From Dethiosulfovibrio russensis (lineage in GTDB: Bacteria > Synergistota > Synergistia > Synergistales > Dethiosulfovibrionaceae), in contig NZ_JAKGUG010000004.1 of NCBI RefSeq assembly GCF_021568855.1, forward strand, positions 124,001-188,000: 64,000 nt of DNA, read 5' to 3'. Below are positions 35,645 to 43,322 of the stretch, in pieces. The notes beneath the pieces were generated by a model that saw only the letters and a list, made by a program, of their open reading frames with translations, did no database searches and was not told where the DNA came from. Within the stretch, counting starts at the first letter, position 1; the number at the start of each line of letters is the position of its first letter. Made by a program: the position numbers and the translations under genes.

Positions 35645-36217
35645 TCAGTCGGTATCGACTATAAGCTCCCATCCGTTGGCGAGATACACGGCACCGGACC
35701 AGACGGTCAGCAGGAGGGCCAACCACATAGCCGGAAAAGCCAAGGGAACGTTGAATATCATCATGCTTATCGCTACGATCTGCACTACCGTCTTGGCCTT
35801 TCCGGCCCAAGAGGCGGCGATCACGACTCCCTCCACCGCAGCAACCATCCTCAGACCGCTTACGACGAAATCCCTGGATACGATCACCACGACCATCCAA
35901 GCAGGAAGACGTCCTAGCTCCACCAGGGAGATCAAGGCCGCCACGACCAGGACCTTGTCGGACAGGGGGTCTATAAACTTTCCGAAGTTGGTCACGATCC
36001 CCTTTTTCCTGGCTATGTAGCCGTCGGCGGTATCTGTGAGGGCGGCTATTATGAAGACTACCCCGGCGAAAATATCCCCGTAGGTTATGTTAAGTCCGAG
36101 GTTCACCAGATAGGGTATATCGAGGTCTATCCTCACGGTGAGAAGGAATACGACCAACGGGGCCAGAAAGATCCTGGACAGGCTCAAAAGGTTAGGGACG
36201 TTCAAAGACGAGGGCAT
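35645..36217 (-). CDS. pgsA: CDP-diacylglycerol-glycerol-3-phosphate 3-phosphatidyltransferase
   Basis: 190 residues with about five or six transmembrane helices. The CDP-alcohol phosphotransferase motif D-x2-DG-x2-AR-x8-G-x3-D-x3-D is complete (DTADGYIAR ... GKFIDPLSD). It makes phosphatidylglycerol phosphate, the first step of phosphatidylglycerol synthesis. Start ATG 36217 has AAGGAGG upstream. It is the first gene of the pgsA-secA-argS run. Confidence 0.93.
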   Translation of the reverse strand: MPSSLNVPNLLSLSRIFLAPLVVFLLTVRIDLDIPYLVNLGLNITYGDIFAGVVFIIAALTDTADGYIARKKGIVTNFGKFIDPLSDKVLVVAALISLVELGRLPAWMVVVIVSRDFVVSGLRMVAAVEGVVIAASWAGKAKTVVQIVAISMMIFNVPLAFPAMWLALLLTVWSGAVYLANGWELIVDTD

Positions 36218-36326
36218 AGTACTGCCTCCTTAATAAGTGGTGAGCCCCAAAAGGGCCCGTATATTATGACACAAAAGACGAGACTGTACATACGCAAAGG
36301 GTACAAACGGACCTAGCCGAGAGTAT

Positions 36327-36364
36327 AAAGCAGGAAGCCGGGGAAATCCCCGGCTTCCTGCTTT
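36327..36364 (-). terminator. Terminator of the liv operon
   Basis: A perfect 17-bp stem (AAGCAGGAAGCCGGGGA with its complement) and a tiny loop lie about 25 bases after livF. The downstream minus-strand sequence is only moderately T-rich (CTTTATAC). Confidence 0.8.
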
Positions 36365-36388
36365 ATCTTATAAACTCAAAGACGACGC

Positions 36389-37102
36389 TTAACCTCCCAG
36401 ATAGGCCTCTTTTACCCTCGGATCGGCCAGCAGCTCCTGTCCCGGCCCCTCGAGGGAAACGGCACCGACCTCCAGAACGTAGGCGTAATGGGCTATCTTG
36501 AGAGCCGCGAAGGCGTTCTGCTCCACCAAAAGCACGGTCTTCCCCTGGGCGTTTATCTCCTCGATTATATCGAAGACCTCCTTGACCAAGAGGGGAGCCA
36601 GTCCCAGAGAGGGCTCGTCCAGCATTATGACGTTGGGCCGACTCATCAAAGCTCTCCCTACCGCCAGCATCTGCTGTTCGCCTCCGGAGAGGGTTCCTCC
36701 CTTCTGCCAGGATCTTTCCTTCAGCCTTGGGAAAAGCTCGTAAACCCAGTCTATATCCTTTTCCACTCCGTCTTTATCGGTCCTTATATATGCTCCCAAA
36801 TGCAGGTTTTCCTCCACCGTGAGGTGAGGCAGAATACGCCTTCCCTCGGGACACATCACCACTCCGGCTCTGACTACCTCCTCCGGGGTCTTTTTGAGCA
36901 GATTCACGTTGCCGGCCCCATTGTAGACGACCTCTCCGGACGTCTGTTTCAGAAGTCCCGATATGGCCCTAATGGTGCTGCTTTTACCAGCTCCGTTGGC
37001 CCCTATGAGGGTTACTATCTTGCCCTCCGGGACGTGTATGGAGACGTCCTTGACAGCGTGGATCCCTCCGTAATGGACGTTGAGATTCTTTATCTTAAGC
37101 AT
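36389..37102 (-). CDS. livF: Branched-chain amino acid ABC transporter ATPase LivF
   Basis: 237 residues. Walker A GANGAGKSST, ABC signature LSGGEQQMLAVGRALM and Walker B VIMLDEPSLGLAPL are intact. The LivF-type switch region VLLVEQNAFAALKIAHYAYV is present. ATG 37102 overlaps the livG stop by eight bases and starts with MLKIKNLNVHYGG, the usual LivF beginning. A TTG at 37123 is rejected. Confidence 0.95.
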   Translation of the reverse strand: MLKIKNLNVHYGGIHAVKDVSIHVPEGKIVTLIGANGAGKSSTIRAISGLLKQTSGEVVYNGAGNVNLLKKTPEEVVRAGVVMCPEGRRILPHLTVEENLHLGAYIRTDKDGVEKDIDWVYELFPRLKERSWQKGGTLSGGEQQMLAVGRALMSRPNVIMLDEPSLGLAPLLVKEVFDIIEEINAQGKTVLLVEQNAFAALKIAHYAYVLEVGAVSLEGPGQELLADPRVKEAYLGG

Positions 37103-37883
37103 CGGCGAGGTACTCCTCTCCAAGATAGGCCTCTATGACCTTCGGGTTACCCTGGATCTCCGCCGGGTTGCCTTCGGCTATGAGCTTGCCGTAGTCCAAA
37201 ACCCAGATATGCTCGCAGACTCCCATGACCACCTTCATATCGTGCTCTATCAGAAGTATGGTAAGGTCAAACTCATCCCTAAGCCTCCTTACGAAGTTCA
37301 TCAGCACCTGGGACTCTTCGGGATTCATCCCCGCAGCTGGCTCGTCGAGGAGCAGAAAACTGGGTTTCGTCGCAAGAGCTCTGGCGATCTCCAGCCGTCT
37401 CTGTTGACCGTAGGGTAAAGAGTCGGACCTCTCGTCGGCCACCTTATGTAGGTCGACCCTCTCGAGAAGCTCCATCGACTTATCCCTTATCTGACGCTCC
37501 TCCCTGTTGAAGGAGGGTAAATTGAGAGGAGCCTGCCACCAACGGCTCTTCTGTCTCAGATGGGCCCCTATCATCACATTCTGAAGGACCGTCTCGTTCT
37601 TGAAAAGCCTTATGTTCTGAAACGTCCTGGCTATTCCCAGGCGACAGACCTCGTGGGGACGGGTTCCGGTGATATCCTCTCCGTTGAAAAGGACGCTGCC
37701 CTCGGTAGGCCTGTAGTAACCGGTGATCATGTTGAAGGAGGTGGTCTTACCGGCTCCGTTGGGACCTATTAACCCGACTATGCGATTCTTCTGGATCGCC
37801 ATGCTGAAATCGCTGACCGCCGTTACCCCTCCGAACCTCATGGTAAGGTTTTTGGCATCAAGCACTATCTCGCGATCACTCAT
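37095..37883 (-). CDS. livG: Branched-chain amino acid ABC transporter ATPase LivG
   Basis: 262 residues. Walker A GPNGAGKTTSFNMITG, signature LPYGQQRRLEIARALATKPS and Walker B LLLDEPAAGMNPEE are intact. The LivG-specific C-terminal extension is present (GNPAEIQGNPKVIEAYLGEE). Forms the ATPase pair with LivF on the LivHM permease. Overlaps livM by eight bases. Confidence 0.96.
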   Translation of the reverse strand: MSDREIVLDAKNLTMRFGGVTAVSDFSMAIQKNRIVGLIGPNGAGKTTSFNMITGYYRPTEGSVLFNGEDITGTRPHEVCRLGIARTFQNIRLFKNETVLQNVMIGAHLRQKSRWWQAPLNLPSFNREERQIRDKSMELLERVDLHKVADERSDSLPYGQQRRLEIARALATKPSFLLLDEPAAGMNPEESQVLMNFVRRLRDEFDLTILLIEHDMKVVMGVCEHIWVLDYGKLIAEGNPAEIQGNPKVIEAYLGEEYLADA

Positions 37884-38928
37884 GGTCTTTGCCTCCTTTC
37901 CCGAGGCCGAAAAGCCCGTCCCAGCTGAGTTCTTTGGTACCCATGACCCCTTCCGGTCTGTAGAGAATTATCATTATAAGGGACAGGGCGAATATGACCA
38001 TTCTCATCCCGGGAACGCCGGGGATCTCGAAGCTGCCTAGGGTTATAGGGTTCTCGACGAACCGGAGCCACTCGAGCAGAACCGTAACGACAACCGCTCC
38101 TATGACGCTGCCGGAGAGAGAGCCCAGTCCACCTGCGACCACGACCATCAGGACGTTGTAGGTCATTATAACCATGAACATTTTGGGGTCTATGGTGGTC
38201 AACAAACTGGCCATGAGGGCTCCGCCGATTCCGGCAAAAAAGGATCCCACCGTGAAGGAGATGACTCTGTACTTAAAGGTGTTTATGCCCATGGCCTTGG
38301 CTGCCAACTCGTCGTCCCTTATGGCCTTGAGGGCGTTGCCGAAATTGCTGTTGACCAAACGATACATGACGTAAAGGGTGAAAAACATCCATCCGTAGTT
38401 CCACCAAAGGTTCGCATAGGACGGGATACCCTTCAGCCCCAGAGCGCCATTGGTGATGGTCGGAATGTTGTTGGCAACCACCCGGATTATCTCGGCAAAG
38501 CCAAGGGTCGCTATGCCCAGATAATCTCCCCCCAGGCGAAGGACCGGTATACCGATTATCAGTCCCGCGATGGCTGCCGCGACTCCTCCGGCTAAAACCG
38601 CCACCACGAAGGGAGCGTGGGCTCCGTACAGAATCGGGTTCAAAGGCTCCAGTATAAATATCATGTCCTTCTGCATCTCCGGGAGGATCAACAAGGACGA
38701 CACGTAAGCGCCGATACACATGAACCCCGCGGTTCCCAGCGAGAACATCCCTGTAAAACCGTAGATCAGATTAAGGCTCAGCCCCAGTATGGAATAAATA
38801 GCTATGAGGTTGAGTATCTGTATCTTGTATCCGTCCAGGTTCTCCGGTGCCCACCACAAGAGGCCGACCACCACCACGAGAAGCAACGCGTTGAGGAATA
38901 GGTTTTTCGTCTTTCTGCTCTCCATCAT
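37876..38928 (-). CDS. livM: Branched-chain amino acid ABC permease LivM
   Basis: 350 residues with about nine or ten transmembrane helices. It has LivM features: LNLIYGFTGMFSLGTAGFM, the coupling-helix region LGGDYLGIATLGFAEIIRVV and FKYRVISFTVGSFFAGIGGA. Pairs with LivH. Start overlaps the livH stop by four bases. Confidence 0.95.
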   Translation of the reverse strand: MMESRKTKNLFLNALLLVVVVGLLWWAPENLDGYKIQILNLIAIYSILGLSLNLIYGFTGMFSLGTAGFMCIGAYVSSLLILPEMQKDMIFILEPLNPILYGAHAPFVVAVLAGGVAAAIAGLIIGIPVLRLGGDYLGIATLGFAEIIRVVANNIPTITNGALGLKGIPSYANLWWNYGWMFFTLYVMYRLVNSNFGNALKAIRDDELAAKAMGINTFKYRVISFTVGSFFAGIGGALMASLLTTIDPKMFMVIMTYNVLMVVVAGGLGSLSGSVIGAVVVTVLLEWLRFVENPITLGSFEIPGVPGMRMVIFALSLIMIILYRPEGVMGTKELSWDGLFGLGKGGKDHE

Positions 38929-39818
38929 ACTTTCTCCTCGATCTTCTCACCCATCAGCCCTGTGGGCTTGGCCAGCAGGATAACGATCAAAAGAATAAAG
39001 GCGAAGGCATCCTTGAATCCCGACAGCTCTGGGAAAAAGGCCACTGTCATGATCTCCACGAAACCGAGTATCAATCCTCCTATGACCGCCCCATGGATAG
39101 ACCCGATCCCTCCGACGACGGCGGCGATGAAGGCCTTGATCCCCGGCATGAAGCCCATTAGAGGCTGTATCTGAGGGTATCTAAGAGCCCACATTATCCC
39201 GGAGGCGGCGGCAAGAGCGGAACCGAGCCCGAAGGTGAGGGCTATTATCCGGTTGACCGACACACCCATCAGTCTGGTCGTCTCGATATCCTTCGAGATA
39301 GCTCTCATCGCTAATCCCGGCTTTGTCTTATAGACGATAAAAAGAAGCCCCAGCACCAGGATGAAACAAACCACAGGAACTATCACTGCGAGAGGCAATA
39401 TCCGCACTCCCTTAATAACTACGATCTTGACGAAAAAATCCGGCCGGACCACCGGTTTTGGTATTCCGGAGAACACCACTATAGCCAGGTTCTGTATCAG
39501 AAACGACATCCCAATGGAGCTTATCAAAGCGGAGATTCTAGGAGCGTCCCTGAGGGGTTTGTAGGCGACCTTGTCGACCATAATGCCACAGAGGGCACAC
39601 AGGACGATGGATATAACCGCACCGACAACCCAAGGCAGATTAAAAAGCGAACCGGTGTAAAAGATGAAGTAGGCCCCCAGCATGAATATCTCGCCGTGGG
39701 CAAAGTTGATCAATCTCAATATGCCGTAGACCATGGTATATCCTATGGCGATAAGGGCATAAAGGCTCCCTAGGGTAAGGGCGTTAAAGAAATGTTGAAC
39801 GAACATCTGACCTGTCAT
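38925..39818 (-). CDS. livH: Branched-chain amino acid ABC permease LivH
   Basis: 297 residues, about eight transmembrane helices. Typical LivH segments are LGSLYALIAIGYTMVYGILR, INFAHGEIFMLGAY and FMPGIKAFIAAVVGGIGSIH. First permease gene after livK, separated from it by an attenuator-like hairpin. Confidence 0.95.
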   Translation of the reverse strand: MTGQMFVQHFFNALTLGSLYALIAIGYTMVYGILRLINFAHGEIFMLGAYFIFYTGSLFNLPWVVGAVISIVLCALCGIMVDKVAYKPLRDAPRISALISSIGMSFLIQNLAIVVFSGIPKPVVRPDFFVKIVVIKGVRILPLAVIVPVVCFILVLGLLFIVYKTKPGLAMRAISKDIETTRLMGVSVNRIIALTFGLGSALAAASGIMWALRYPQIQPLMGFMPGIKAFIAAVVGGIGSIHGAVIGGLILGFVEIMTVAFFPELSGFKDAFAFILLIVILLAKPTGLMGEKIEEKV

Positions 39819-39832
39819 CTAGGCACCCCCCG

Positions 39833-39861
39833 AAAAAAGGGGGGGAGACTGGGCTCCCCCC
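39833..39861 (-). terminator. Intra-operon hairpin with T-tract between livK and livH
   Basis: On the minus strand, a GGGGGAG...CTCCCCC stem with a six-base loop is followed by six Ts, 22-50 bases after livK and just before livH. It probably works as a partial terminator or 3' stabiliser, leaving more binding-protein mRNA than permease mRNA, a familiar arrangement in ABC import operons. Confidence 0.65.
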
Positions 39862-39882
39862 TGGATCTTTATCTAACGGAGA

Positions 39883-41025
39883 CTACATCTCCGGCTGGAC
39901 GGAAGCTGTGTAGACCTGAGATCCATTCACGATGACCTTGATGCCGACCGGTTTCTCCGCGTCGTGGGTCTCGTTGATCGTGGTGGATCCGGTAACTCCG
40001 GGCCAGTCCTTGGCAGTGGCGAAAGCCTCGGTGATCTTCTCGGGATCGGCGCTGTTCGCCCTCTTGATGGCGTCTATGACGAACATATAGCAGTCATATC
40101 CGAGAGCAGAGTTGGCGTTGGGCTCGGACATGTCTGTTCCGGCGTACTTCTCTCTCCAGAGCTTGGTGAAGGTCTCTGCCTCTTTGGTCATGTCCGGCAT
40201 CTCCGGGGCATAGGGGAAGGTGGTGTAGGAGAATCCCTCGGCGGCATCTCCGCCGATCTTTACCAGATCGGGATTGTCCATGGCGTCTCCGCCCATGATG
40301 TAGAAACCGGCTCCAAGCTCCCTGGCCTGCTTCATGATGATGGCGCCCTCGGCGAAGTAAGAGGGAATGTAGAGGAAGTCGGCCCCTTTGGAGATGGCGT
40401 CGGTCAGCTGGGCCGTGAAGTCCTGGTCACCGGACTGATACTTGTAGGTTCCGGCTATGTTTCCACCCATCTTGACGAAGGCCTTCTTGAAGAAATTCCC
40501 CAGTCCGACCGAGTAGTCCTGGGCTACGTCCAGAAGCAGGGCGGCGTTTCTGGCCTCGAGGTCGTTATAGGCGTAGGTGGCAGCGGCGGCTCCCTGGTAG
40601 GGATCGATAAAGCACATGCGGAAATAGTATTTCTTGCCCTGGGTCACCAGGGGATTGGTGGCGGAATCGGTGATGCAGGGAATACCGGACTTCTCCGCGA
40701 CCTCTCCTCCCGCCATTGACAGGGAAGAACCGTAGCTCCCTATTATGGCGACGACCTTCTCCTTGTCGATAAGTCGCTTGACCGCGTTGGCAGCCTCGAC
40801 CTTATCGGATTTGTTGTCCACTATGAACAACTTGACAGGACGTCCGAGAACCTCGGGAGCCTGCTCATGGGCCAGCTTGATACCCTCTACGGTCAACTGA
40901 CCGCCGAAGGCGTTCTGCCCCGTCATGGGCTCGTAGACGCCTATGCGGATTTCGTCCGCGGCAAAGGCGGACCCTACGAGGATGAAGACCAACAATACCG
41001 CTGAAAAAACCTTGAATGCTTTCAA
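39883..41025 (-). CDS. livK: Branched-chain amino acid ABC transporter substrate-binding protein
   Basis: 380 residues. A clear Sec signal peptide with cleavage after VGSAFA precedes the mature start ADEIRIGVYEPMTGQNAFGG. The two-lobed periplasmic-binding fold I has the usual IIGSYGSSLSMAGGEVAEKS segment that contacts the ligand alpha-groups. No lipobox is present, so it is soluble in the periplasm, in line with a diderm cell. It may bind Leu/Ile/Val or other amino acids or short amides. Confidence 0.93.
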   Translation of the reverse strand: MKAFKVFSAVLLVFILVGSAFAADEIRIGVYEPMTGQNAFGGQLTVEGIKLAHEQAPEVLGRPVKLFIVDNKSDKVEAANAVKRLIDKEKVVAIIGSYGSSLSMAGGEVAEKSGIPCITDSATNPLVTQGKKYYFRMCFIDPYQGAAAATYAYNDLEARNAALLLDVAQDYSVGLGNFFKKAFVKMGGNIAGTYKYQSGDQDFTAQLTDAISKGADFLYIPSYFAEGAIIMKQARELGAGFYIMGGDAMDNPDLVKIGGDAAEGFSYTTFPYAPEMPDMTKEAETFTKLWREKYAGTDMSEPNANSALGYDCYMFVIDAIKRANSADPEKITEAFATAKDWPGVTGSTTINETHDAEKPVGIKVIVNGSQVYTASVQPEM

Positions 41026-41072
41026 CTTAGAAGTCCCTCCCTATTGAGATATTGTGTGAACAGTACGAATCT

Positions 41073-41101
41073 ATTATATACTAGGAACCCTACAAAAACA
41101 A
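41073..41101 (-). promoter_or_regulatory. Promoter of the liv operon
   Basis: On the minus strand: TTGTTT (41101-41096), a 17-base spacer and a perfect TATAAT (41078-41073). The leader is about 40 bases to livK. The -35 is embedded in the T-tract of the nrdR terminator. Confidence 0.7.
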
Positions 41102-41129
41102 AACCCCCGGCCTAATTTAAAGACCGGGG
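41094..41129 (-). terminator. Terminator downstream of nrdR
   Basis: On the minus strand, CCCCGGTC pairs with GGCCGGGG (one mismatch) around an A/T loop, and is followed by TTTTGTTTTT. It ends the prmA-to-nrdR unit and shares bases with the liv promoter. Confidence 0.75.
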
Positions 41130-41151
41130 ATTTGAGTTTTTAGAGAAACCT

Positions 41152-41619
41152 CTATATGTTTCGTTTCCTCTCCAGGATATCGGAGATCTCCTTCTGGAAG
41201 CTGGCCAGGTCGGAGAATTCCCTGTAGACCGAGGCGAAACGGACGTAAGCGACCTTGTCAAGCTCGGCCAGTTCCTCCATGACGAGCTCTCCGATTCTTG
41301 AACTAGGAATCTCGCCGGCTCCGGCGGCCAAAAGCCTGTCCTCCACCTTGCAGACGACCTCCTCCATTTTTTCCAGAGAGATCGGGCGCTTCTCACAGGC
41401 CTTCCTCACTCCGCGGAAGATCTTCTCCCTATCGAAGGCCTCCCTACGACCGTCCTTCTTGGAGATCCATATGACCTTTTTTTCCTCCACTCTCTCGTAA
41501 GTGGTGAACCTGGAGGAACACTGAGGGCATTCCCTTCTGCGCCTCACGATACGCCCTTCGTCGGCGGTCCTGGTCTCTATAACCCTGGTCTCCGAAGCCT
41601 TGCATTTAGGACATCTCAC
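41152..41619 (-). CDS. nrdR: Transcriptional repressor NrdR
   Basis: 155 residues from the GTG at 41619. The zinc ribbon (CPKC ... CPQC) is followed by an ATP-cone (WISKKDGRREAFDREKIFRG), which senses ATP/dATP to repress ribonucleotide reductase genes. Starting at the GTG gives the family's usual (M)RCPxC beginning, with AGGAGG seven bases upstream. The ATG six bases earlier nearly touches the Shine-Dalgarno. I did not see NrdR boxes inside this window. Confidence 0.95.
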   Translation of the reverse strand: MRCPKCKASETRVIETRTADEGRIVRRRRECPQCSSRFTTYERVEEKKVIWISKKDGRREAFDREKIFRGVRKACEKRPISLEKMEEVVCKVEDRLLAAGAGEIPSSRIGELVMEELAELDKVAYVRFASVYREFSDLASFQKEISDILERKRNI

Positions 41620-41634
41620 GGTCATTCCTCCTAG

Positions 41635-41667
41635 AAAAGAGGACCCGGAAAGATCTCCGGGCCCTCT
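41635..41667 (-). terminator. Hairpin between rpsU and nrdR
   Basis: AGAGG-CCGGGA-type 12-bp stem with one mismatch and a loop of about six bases, followed on the minus strand by TTTTC. It may attenuate transcription after the highly expressed rpsU. Confidence 0.55.
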
Positions 41668-41675
41668 GGCGATTC

Positions 41676-41855
41676 TTACTTTCTACGGCGTTTCTTGGCC
41701 AATTCCTGGCGCTTGCGCTTCTTGGCCTCGCTGGGTTTTTCGTAATGCTCCCTCTGACGGGCCTCCCTAAGGACTCCCGTCTTGGAGACGTCTCTCTTGA
41801 ACCGCCTGAGGGCGTCCTCAAGGGACTCGTTGTCACGTCGTACAATCGTCGTCAT
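41676..41855 (-). CDS. rpsU: 30S ribosomal protein S21
   Basis: 59 residues: [20 protein letters not shown], then [20 protein letters not shown] and a Lys/Arg tail, standard for S21. The ATG at 41855 has AGGAGGG seven bases upstream. A longer frame that runs back to 41969 overlaps the hinT 3' end and is rejected. Confidence 0.96.
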   Translation of the reverse strand: MTTIVRRDNESLEDALRRFKRDVSKTGVLREARQREHYEKPSEAKKRKRQELAKKRRRK

Positions 41856-41886
41856 ATCCGTTCCCTCCTTTCTTCTCCACCGACGC

Positions 41887-42234
41887 CTATCCCGGAGGCC
41901 ATCCCATTGGACGGCCAGACAGCAGGTGGACGTGAAGGTGGGGGACTGTCTGACCGGCATCCTCGCCACAATTGACGACTAGCCGGTATCCTGAATCCGG
42001 AGAGATTCGGTTAACGACTTCCCGGACCGCAGCCATGATAGAAATCCAGAGGGTCGGGTCCTCCACTTGATCGATAGAAGGGATGTGCTCCTTCGGAACG
42101 ATCAGGACATGACGGGGGGCTTGGGGAGATATATCCCGAAAAGCGAGACAACGATCGTTTTCGTAGACGACCTCTGCCTTCGATTCTCCTGCCACTATCG
42201 CACAAAAGGGACAATCACGACCCAAAGACCTCAC
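41887..42234 (-). CDS. HIT-family nucleotide hydrolase (HinT-like)
   Basis: 115 residues. [11 protein letters not shown] at the N-terminus and the histidine triad [17 protein letters not shown] at the C-terminus place it in the HinT branch. HinT enzymes hydrolyse adenosine 5'-phosphoramidates and acyl-AMPs. The start is uncertain: GTG at 42234, or a TTG three codons later, next to a GAGAGGTGAGG site. Confidence 0.93.
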   Translation of the reverse strand: MRSLGRDCPFCAIVAGESKAEVVYENDRCLAFRDISPQAPRHVLIVPKEHIPSIDQVEDPTLWISIMAAVREVVNRISPDSGYRLVVNCGEDAGQTVPHLHVHLLSGRPMGWPPG

Positions 42235-42296
42235 CTCTCGCCTCTCTGACTCGTCTCATCGATCGAACGAACAGATCGAAAGAACTAAAGATCATT

Positions 42297-43322
42297 TTAT
42301 ACTACTGTGCTCCGACATACAATAGCACGAGACCAAGCTTTTACCGCAGGAGAAGGGGAATTTTGCGAAATTTCCTCTATTCGGGGCAGAAAATCCCTGG
42401 GACATCCTCTCCTATATAACTGTCTAAGCAAAGGAACCAATAGGTCTTCCTGGTCCCTCTCCAAAAGTGAAGACACCCTAGACTCCGGAAGAAAGGACAG
42501 ATCCTGAGGCCAATGAGAGATAAGCAACCCCGCCACCTGAGAGGAAACCGGGTCCTGAAGTCCGGCGTATACCGCCGGCCCCCCGGGAAGGCCTCTCAAC
42601 CATCGAAGATATCTCCGTGCAGCTCCCAGAGTCATATCCCCGAAATGGGGAGCCGCCGCCATTGCCAGTCTCAGGGAGCTCATAGGATCGGAGATGGAGA
42701 CGATAACTTCGACACCGACCTCGTCCAGACCGTAGAGGCAGACGCTCTCCTCCACAGCCGACAAAACCTCCTGAGAGGACAGAGAGTCCTTTAACCCCTC
42801 CAGGGCCAATCCCCGGACCTCTGGCAAGGCACTCTTGAGCCGTCTGAGCAACCTCTGCCTTTCCGAAATCCCCCCCGACCTGTCGACCCTGGAGAGCAAC
42901 GAGTCTATATGTATCTCCGTCCCGGAGAGAATATCATCTACCTTTTTAGCCCTCTTCAGTCTCTCTTCTCTGAAACGGCGTTCCTTCTCCTCCTTTTTTT
43001 CCCGTCTCTTCCTGGAGATATCGCCGACGGTCCTGGAAATCCAGGAAGAGGCCCTTACCAGGGGATCCATAAACTTCCTAAAATCCACGGTCTTCCCTCT
43101 ATCCGAAGGCTCCTCTTTGAAGGTCTGTCCGGAACGAAACATGTCTCTGAGGACCATATAGGCCTCGGATATTCTCTCGAAATCGCCCTCTTCGACGCCT
43201 TCTCCTACGTCCGGATGGGTACTACGAGCGAGCCTCCTGAAAGCCGATTTGACCTCCGACCAAGGGGCTCCGACAGGAAGACCCAGTACGGAGTAGCAAT
43301 CGCTGGCTGAAAGCCTCGTCAT
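42297..43322 (-). CDS. J-domain protein with HEAT-like C-terminus, partner of the adjacent Hsp70
   Basis: 341 residues. An N-terminal J domain (about 8-65) has an intact HPD (STHPDVGEG) needed to stimulate Hsp70 ATPase. A Lys/Arg/Glu-rich helix (about 92-128) follows. The remaining 200 residues are helical, with HEAT-like repeats (LPEVRGLALEGLKDSLSSQE; VSSQVAGLLISHWPQDLSFL). It lacks the Gly/Phe and cysteine-rich domains, so it is a class C co-chaperone. Its start overlaps the stop of the neighbouring Hsp70 gene by four bases, so the two are almost certainly a dedicated pair. Confidence 0.75.
   Translation of the reverse strand: MTRLSASDCYSVLGLPVGAPWSEVKSAFRRLARSTHPDVGEGVEEGDFERISEAYMVLRDMFRSGQTFKEEPSDRGKTVDFRKFMDPLVRASSWISRTVGDISRKRREKKEEKERRFREERLKRAKKVDDILSGTEIHIDSLLSRVDRSGGISERQRLLRRLKSALPEVRGLALEGLKDSLSSQEVLSAVEESVCLYGLDEVGVEVIVSISDPMSSLRLAMAAAPHFGDMTLGAARRYLRWLRGLPGGPAVYAGLQDPVSSQVAGLLISHWPQDLSFLPESRVSSLLERDQEDLLVPLLRQLYRRGCPRDFLPRIEEISQNSPSPAVKAWSRAIVCRSTVV

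Noticed and set aside
36327..36364. Long perfect palindrome as a protein-binding site or repeat
   Set aside because: It lies just after livF with a tiny loop, which is best explained as a transcription terminator.
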